From Pelagophyceae sp. CCMP2097 (Eukaryota > Sar > Pelagophyceae), in NCBI GenBank assembly GCA_026770575.1, contig MU657570.1, positions 35,516 through 46,504 of the forward strand: a stretch of DNA of 10,989 nucleotides, given 5' to 3'. The notes beneath the pieces were generated by a model that saw nothing but the letters and a program-made list of their open reading frames with translations, was not told the DNA's origin and did no database searches. Positions within the stretch are counted from its first letter, which is position 1; every line of letters starts with the position of its first letter. Position numbers and translations under genes: made by a program. This document shows, piece after piece, positions 1 to 10,989 of this stretch.

Positions 1-288
1 GCTACCTTGGGCCTGCAGATTTGGAGTTCAAACTAAAACGATTTCGGCTCTGTACTTGCAGACTCCTTGCATCGAAAATAAGGCAAAATTTAGTGGATGA
101 AAACGAGGCTTTGTAAACTTTTTTAAGAGGGAGCTAAGTTCGTAGTGCAAGAGTCCCCCAAACAGCTGTGCGGGGGAAGAATATTCACGTGTACGACGCG
201 TGTACAGGGAGTGGTTCCAGAACAACCCTTTTTCTGAATCCTTTTAATTTCTCAAACGAAATTTAAATCCGCTTTTTAGAGGCTTTGA
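1..288. other. AT-richer stretch without a recognisable gene
   Basis: No frame here reads as a known protein. Base composition is clearly more AT-rich than the rest of the window, and it ends in a T-rich run (ctttttag at 272-279), which would suit the 3' end of an intron upstream of the SEL1 exon. The only open frame of note, 28-225 on the minus strand, has no recognisable domain and is probably chance. The stretch may be an intron of the SEL1 gene, whose earlier exons would then lie left of the window. Confidence 0.4.
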
Positions 289-507
289 AACAGCCGTGCC
301 AGTGGCCGGCTCGCCGCGGCGCAGGGCGATCCCGCCGCGCTCTACAACCTCGGCATCTGTCACGCCCACGGCGAGGGCGCACCGCAGGACCTCTTAGAGG
401 CAATGCGCTGGTTGAAGCGCGCCGCGGCAAAGGGGCACCCCGGCGCCGCGGCCATGGCCGCCAAGCACGAGGACGTGAAGAAGCGCTTCAAGGAGGAGCC
501 CAACTGA
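289..507 (+). CDS. SEL1-repeat protein, 3'-terminal exon (partial)
   Basis: In frame 1, from just after a TGA at 286-288 to the TGA at 505-507, the reading is a SEL1 (TPR-like) repeat followed by a short charged tail. The diagnostic stretch is ALYNLGICHAHGEGAPQDL, then EAMRWLKRAAAKGHPGAAA and a lysine/glutamate-rich end finishing EEPN. SEL1 repeats form alpha-helical solenoids used as protein-interaction scaffolds; the specific partner cannot be told. Only about one repeat lies inside the window, so this is the C-terminus of a longer protein. There is no in-frame ATG at a sensible place, so an upstream exon must be spliced on. The exon start is uncertain: candidate acceptors are cag at 322-324 (followed by GGC GAT, giving the usual AG|G) or cag at 291-293. 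The ATG at 285 is in another frame and is not its start. It points towards the galactosidase gene, so the two converge. Confidence 0.7.
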   Translation, partial: NSRASGRLAAAQGDPAALYNLGICHAHGEGAPQDLLEAMRWLKRAAAKGHPGAAAMAAKHEDVKKRFKEEPN

Positions 508-758
508 CCAGTTCGAGGCGCACCTCCCCAAGAATCGCGCGCTCGCTGTTTCGCTGAGGCGCGACTCGCGTCGGGCGTTTTTTCGCCGACTACTGCCGAC
601 TACTCTGGCATCACGCCGCCCGGCGCCTCGGCGAGGCGCGACACGAGGCGCGACTCCGGGGAGCCTGCCTCTCCCGGCGAGGCTGCGGCGAGCTTAAGAT
701 TATTATACTCTTAATACGCGTCTCCCTTGCCGCGCCCGGTTAGGGGCACGCGCCGAGT
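508..758. other. Convergent intergenic spacer
   Basis: The 251 nt between the SEL1 stop and the galactosidase stop must hold the 3' untranslated ends of both genes. It contains direct repetitions (gactactgccgactact near 585-604 and several gaggcgcgac words) and an AT-rich hairpin at 694-714. I see no canonical AATAAA on either strand in a convincing position and no open frame with a recognisable product. Confidence 0.5.
694..714. repeat. Small AT-rich inverted repeat in the convergent spacer
   Basis: Arms ttaaga (694-699) and tcttaa (709-714) flank a 9-nt loop, embedded in otherwise GC-rich DNA between two converging genes. The position suits a 3'-end processing or termination region for either gene, but nothing else in the sequence proves that. 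Confidence 0.3.
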
Positions 759-8195
<7,437 letters not shown>

Positions 8196-8444
8196 CCAAG
8201 GGACCTTGAAGGGGCGTGCGAGTCGCCGCCCTATTGTTAACTACTATGATTTAAGAACCTTTCGCCGAAATGTTAGATCGTTTAAAGTAAATTTCGCCGA
8301 AAAGGGACCTCGCTTTTGGGACCTCGCTTTTGGGCCGGCAAAGCCACGAGCTCGAGGCATCCGCCGTGGGACTTCATCAGGTCGAATCGAGGCCCACCGA
8401 GTGCAGAGTCCACCGAGTGCAGAGTCCGAGGAGCAGGCACGACT
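8196..8444. other. Repeat-rich spacer between WD40 and galactosidase genes
   Basis: About 250 nt holding the 3' end of the WD40 gene and the 5' flank of the galactosidase gene. The part nearest the galactosidase start (8225-8300) is AT-rich, with tcgccgaaa repeated at 8261-8269 and 8294-8302. Two tandem duplications follow. No TATA box or other promoter element is convincing, and no coding frame is recognisable. Confidence 0.5.
8304..8334. repeat. 14-bp tandem repeat in the spacer
   Basis: gggacctcgctttt is present at 8304-8317 and 8318-8331, followed by ggg that would begin a third copy. Confidence 0.9.
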
Positions 8445-8480
8445 TTAGACGCTCCGAGACCGAGTCCGAGGAGCAGGCAC
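8394..8480. repeat. Compound direct repeats at the 3' end of the WD40 gene
   Basis: ccaccgagtgcagagt is duplicated at 8394-8409 and 8410-8425. ccgaggagcaggcac occurs at 8426-8440 and 8466-8480. The second pair straddles the WD40 stop codon at 8445-8447, so the final residues of that protein (PAPRTRSRSV) come from repeat sequence, not from a normal blade. Confidence 0.85.
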
Positions 8481-9656
8481 AACTTCAGAGGGTGGCGTCC
8501 CGTCCTTGCTCGCCTTCACGAGGCGCGCGCCGTCGGGCGACAACGCGCACCCGATGACCGGTTCGGTGTGCCCCCTGAACGTCGTCAGCAGCGCGCCCGT
8601 CGCGGCGTCCCAGAGGCGCGCCGTCTCGTCGTAGCTCGCCGTCGCGACAAGCTTGCCCTCGGGCGAGAACGCGCAGCAGATGACTTTGTCAGTGTGCCCT
8701 TCGAGCGTCGCCAGTGGGGCGCCCGTCGCGGCGTCCCAGAGCATCCGTGGAGTCGTTGCTCGCCGTCGCAATGCGCTCGCGGTCTGACGAGAACGCGCAG
8801 CTCCAGACGGTGTCGCTGTGGCCCTCGAGCGTCGCCTGCACCACGCCTGTCTCGTCGTCCCAGAGCCACGCGTAGTGGCCGCTCGCCGTCATGATGCGTT
8901 TGCCGTCGGGCGAGAAGGCGCAGCTCACGACTCTGTCCTCGTGCCCCTCGAGCGTCTTCAGCAGCGCGCCCGTTTTGGCGAACCAGAGCGACGCCGTCCC
9001 GTCCTCGCTCGCCGTGACGACGCGCGTGCCGTCGGGCGAGAACGCGCCGCAGAAGATGGAGTTTTCGTTCGTGTGCACCTCGAGCGACGCATGCAACGCG
9101 AGCCTCGCATGCATATCGCGCGTCTCGGTGTCCCAGAGCCGCGCCGACCCGTCCTCGCTCGTCGTCACGATGCGCTCGCCGCTGGGCGAGAGCGCGCAGC
9201 TCCAGACGGAGCCGGCGTGGCCGCGGAAGTATTTCACCCGCGTGCCCGTCTCGGCGTCCCAGAGAGAGACAAACCCTCTCTCGTCCCCCGTCAAGATGCG
9301 CCTGCCGTCGGGCGAAAAGGCGCAGCACTTGACGGGGACAGGGCGGATGGGCAAATTGAGGATGGCCGTGCCTGAGGGAGAGAGAATCGGTTGGACAGGT
9401 AGGTCTTTCTTGAACTTGAGGATGGCCGTGCCCTTGAGGATGGCCGTGCCCTTGAGGATGCGGTCCTGCCAGATGAGATTGCGCAGGGCCGGCGCCACAG
9501 CGCGCGCTCCTCGGGCGACGATTTTCGTCACGAAGAGGCGTCCAACGACGCCGCCAGCCGGAGGATTTGCGGGAGGAGGTCCGGCTGCTCAAAGACGTCG
9601 AGGACCGTCGCGGCACGGGGCTCGACGGCCGGGCGCGAGGCGGGGGGGGCGTCCAT
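8445..9656 (-). CDS. WD40-repeat protein, about seven blades, frame-broken
   Basis: A WD40 beta-propeller scaffold. Blades in order: CCAFSPDGRRILTGDERGF...LWD; VWSCALSPSGERIVTTSEDG; GAFSPDGTRVVTASEDG; VVSCAFSPDGKRIMTASGHY; VWSCAFSSDRERIATASND; VICCAFSPEGKLVATASYDE...LWDAATG; VIGCALSPDGARLVKASKDG, with GH motifs (TLEGHEDR, TFRGHTEP) between them. The last blade is cut short and ends in a repeat-derived tail. Start: ATG at 9656 (MDAPPASRPAVEPRAATV), then DVFEQPDLLPQILRLAASL, weakly like the helical N-terminus of F-box or similar adaptors. Two interruptions: a frame change near 9542, best explained by a 77-nt GA-AG intron, and a net 2-nt loss near 8742-8753 within blade 5 that cannot be an intron. 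Either the assembly has an error or the gene is recently broken. Binding partner unknown. Confidence 0.85.
8742..8753 (-). other. Frameshift inside WD40 blade 5
   Basis: Upstream reads ATASNDST; the next expected residues are (A/M)LWDAATG. The bases between GAC and CTC TGG number ten where twelve are needed, so LWDAATGAPLATLEGH is in another frame. Uncorrected, the protein leaves the WD40 frame and stops at about 8689. Confidence 0.8.
9358..9460. repeat. 18-bp minisatellite coding GTAILK in the WD40 protein
   Basis: gaggatggccgtgcc starts at 9358, 9418 and 9436, with a partial copy at 9454. The last three are spaced exactly 18 bp. On the minus strand they encode ILKGTAILKGTAILKF and, further on, GTAILNLP just before the first blade. 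Because 18 is a multiple of three, copy number can vary without breaking the frame. Confidence 0.85.
9466..9542 (-). other. Possible GA-AG intron in the WD40 gene (77 nt)
   Basis: Frame LRLAASL runs into TGA at about 9523, and the downstream frame continues DRILKG into the propeller. TCG TTG|GACGCC at 9543/9542 and ctggcag|GAC at 9466/9465 are both phase 0 and restore one frame. The donor is GA, as in galactosidase intron 9 (GACGAA). The alternative is a simple 1-nt frameshift, which would keep LFVTKIVARGARAVAPALRN as coding. Confidence 0.45.
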
Positions 9657-9876
9657 GTCCTCCGCGGGCGCCCCGGGCCCGCGGCGCCTCGACGACTCGG
9701 AGGCGCTAGGCGGCGCCCATGTCAAGAAGGTCTCTCCGTGCGGGTCGGCGATATTGAAAGGATTTAAATATAAGGTAGCAAAGAAGCGTGGACCCCAGAC
9801 CTCAGAAACGGGAGGATCGCGTGTCTTCAGAAGGGACAACAACAAAATCTTACTGTATAGGAATTCCTCCAAACAC
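9657..9876. other. Spacer between SGNH hydrolase and WD40 genes
   Basis: 220 nt with the 3' flank of the hydrolase and 5' flank of the WD40 gene. It is AT-richer in the middle (9745-9870). No recognisable coding sequence; a wrong-frame reading continues through it but shows no domain. Confidence 0.5.
9762..9776 (-). promoter_or_regulatory. TATA-like AT-rich motif upstream of the WD40 gene
   Basis: The minus strand reads ccttatatttaaat about 110 nt before the ATG at 9656, the only TATA-like word in that spacer. The spacing could suit a core promoter with a moderate 5' leader, but many algae, dinoflagellates especially, do not use TATA boxes, so this is weak. Confidence 0.2.
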
Positions 9877-10617
9877 TCATTTCTCGGCCTCCTCCGGCGC
9901 GCATTCAGGCGCGAGCAATACCACGATTGCGCAGACGACGAGCGAAAGGAATACCAAAGCGGCGGCGAAACCGACGTGGACGCACTCGTAGTGGCCGTTT
10001 GCGCACTTGTTCGCAAAATTGACGGGGCAGAGGTGGTTCGCTCGCCGTTTCTCGACGCCTTGGAAGTTTTCGACGAGCACGTTGCGCACGGCCTCTGCGA
10101 GCTTAGCAGCGCCGGAGCACGTCGGATGCACGCCGTCGTCTCCGAAATCCCGTCGGCGGCCCTCCAGCGCCGAAAAGCCGTCGACGAACAACGCGTGCGT
10201 TTTGTCGACGATGTTTGCAAAAGATTCTTTGTAGAGCACATTCGTCGTCGTCGTGTTGCGGCCGCCGTCGCCGAAGAGCGGTGGCGGCCGCACGACGACG
10301 ATTGAAGCGTTGAGCATCTCGACAAAGTCCACGAAGCCTCGTTCGAACTCGTCCGCCCAGCCGGGGACCCAAGGCCGGCCGGCGTCGGACGTGCCGAACT
10401 GCACGACGAAAACGTCCGGCTGCCACGCCAACGCGTCGTCGTACGCATCCGTCGCGAGGAAGCTCCCGCAGCCGCAGCCTCGCGCAGCGCAGCGCGGTTC
10501 GGCGAGGACGGACGTGCAGCCGGCGGAGTAGCCTCGCACGTCGGCGCCCCGGAGCATGCGCTGGAGGAGCTTTGGGTACTTGTTCGTCAAGCTGTCGCCG
10601 ACGCACGCGACGCGCAT
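9877..10617 (-). CDS. SGNH/GDSL-family hydrolase with C-terminal membrane anchor
   Basis: 246 residues from ATG 10617. SGNH hydrolases cleave esters such as sugar O-acetyl or lipid acyl groups with a Ser-Asp/His centre. Block I is MRVACVGDSLTNKYPK with the nucleophile Ser9; block II has GYSAGCTSV (Gly33); block III is VVQFGTSDAG (about 71-80), where the usual Asn of GxND is Ser; block V is DDGVHPTCSGAAKLAE with His164 and an Asp at 160 or 161. A hydrophobic helix at about 217-237 (FAAALVFLSLVVCAIVVLLA) precedes a short acidic tail, so the protein is probably anchored at its C-terminus. A Cys-rich segment (CAARGCGCG, about 43-51) and later Cys residues suggest disulphides. There is no N-terminal signal peptide from this ATG; in-frame sequence upstream is open to about 10755 without an ATG, so an upstream exon is possible. 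Substrate cannot be told. Confidence 0.85.
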   Translation of the reverse strand: MRVACVGDSLTNKYPKLLQRMLRGADVRGYSAGCTSVLAEPRCAARGCGCGSFLATDAYDDALAWQPDVFVVQFGTSDAGRPWVPGWADEFERGFVDFVEMLNASIVVVRPPPLFGDGGRNTTTTNVLYKESFANIVDKTHALFVDGFSALEGRRRDFGDDGVHPTCSGAAKLAEAVRNVLVENFQGVEKRRANHLCPVNFANKCANGHYECVHVGFAAALVFLSLVVCAIVVLLAPECAPEEAEK

Positions 10618-10759
10618 CCCGGGTGCCAGCCCGGAGAGCCCCGTGCGCGTCGCGCGGCCGTGGAGTTGGCCGCGGCGGGCGCAGATTCGCGACGTCGATG
10701 TCAATTGCAGAAAATTCTCGTTCTGTCGGGTATACGAGAGTATTAGAGAGGTTCACTTT

Positions 10760-10814
10760 TTTTGAACAAGTTCAGAACTCAGAGTTCAGGCGATAGTTCA
10801 GAACTTGTTCAAAA
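10760..10814. repeat. 20-bp near-perfect inverted repeat (hairpin)
   Basis: Arms 10760-10779 and 10795-10814 pair with a single mismatch; the core is gaacaagttc against gaacttgttc, with a 15-nt loop that itself contains another agttca word. It sits about 140 nt upstream of the hydrolase ATG, so it could be a regulatory structure, a terminator for a gene to the right, or a small transposon-like element. Confidence 0.8.
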
Positions 10815-10826
10815 TATTTATTGGCT

Positions 10827-10872
10827 GTGAGGCTGACTGGCCGTGCTGTGCGCTTCTCGTGGTGAGGCTGAC
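10827..10872. repeat. Direct repeat, 35-bp spacing
   Basis: gtgaggctgac occurs at 10827-10837 and 10862-10872, just outside the hairpin. Function unknown. Confidence 0.75.
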
Positions 10873-10989
10873 GTGTCCTGCAGAGAACAAAACGTCAAAC
10901 GCGACGCAGAAAAAGTTGAACTTGCACTCAACTCCGTGAACTTTCAAATCCTCCTTATCTTTATTTTTATTATTTTATTTCTTATTGAG

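Larger units (their letters stand above)
10618..10989. other. 5' flank of the SGNH gene and AT-rich end of the window
   Basis: The first 60-130 nt upstream of the hydrolase ATG are GC-rich and open in its frame (no ATG). Beyond about 10720 the DNA becomes AT-rich, with a strong hairpin at 10760-10814, a direct repeat, and an A/T-only run near 10955-10985. No gene is recognisable on either strand. Confidence 0.5.

Noticed and set aside
28..225. 65-codon minus-strand open frame in the AT-rich left end
   Set aside because: No domain, no splice continuity and no neighbour supporting it.
9531..9531. Start of the WD40 protein at a GTG (9531) and of the SGNH protein at a TTG (10704)
   Set aside because: Non-ATG starts are not expected in this eukaryotic setting. 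ATG 9656 and ATG 10617 fit better.
8818..9709. Plus-strand open frames across the WD40 gene
   Set aside because: Antisense shadows of the regular WD40 repeats; their apparent periodicity mirrors the true gene.

Overview
The window looks like nuclear DNA of a GC-rich, intron-dense unicellular eukaryote, most likely an alga. Four protein-coding loci can be supported. The coding reading comes from joining conserved protein motifs across short introns, because most long open frames here are antisense or wrong-frame shadows. The CAFSPDG/LWDAATG style of WD40 repeat and the SEL1 repeat resemble those of pelagophytes such as Aureococcus. The apparent use of GC and GA as well as GT intron donors, with G straight after the AG acceptor, is what is known from dinoflagellates. 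I cannot settle the taxon from sequence alone.

Layout, left to right: (1) 1-288, AT-richer DNA without a gene. (2) 289-507 (+), the last exon of a SEL1-repeat protein. (3) 508-758, a short convergent intergenic spacer. (4) 759-8195 (-), a very large glycoside hydrolase family 2 (LacZ-type) beta-galactosidase gene that I reconstruct as 22 exons, 4839 nt, 1612 residues. (5) 8196-8444, a repeat-filled spacer. (6) 8445-9656 (-), a WD40-repeat protein of about seven blades with one clear 2-nt frame break and probably one GA-AG intron. (7) 9657-9876, spacer. (8) 9877-10617 (-), an SGNH/GDSL hydrolase with a C-terminal membrane anchor. (9) 10618-10989, 5' flank with a hairpin, ending AT-rich.

The main result is the GH2 gene. 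All LacZ landmarks occur in order on the minus strand: the N-terminal jelly roll, [17 protein letters not shown], the acid/base Glu in WSLGNEAGY, the nucleophile in LCEYAHAMGN, and GGDDSW at the end of the small-chain domain. Within the small-chain (Bgal_small) domain the reading is interrupted by about 250 residues containing a complete NPCBM carbohydrate-binding module. It is followed by a splice donor rather than a true stop, after which Bgal_small resumes. A carbohydrate-binding module nested inside the domain that closes the LacZ active site would be an unusual architecture.

The three minus-strand genes lie head to tail with 220-250 bp between them. The sequence does not show that they act together. 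A secreted or membrane sugar-processing role fits the galactosidase with its NPCBM and the anchored SGNH esterase, but that is inference. Introns and spacers repeatedly carry 14-33 bp tandem duplications.
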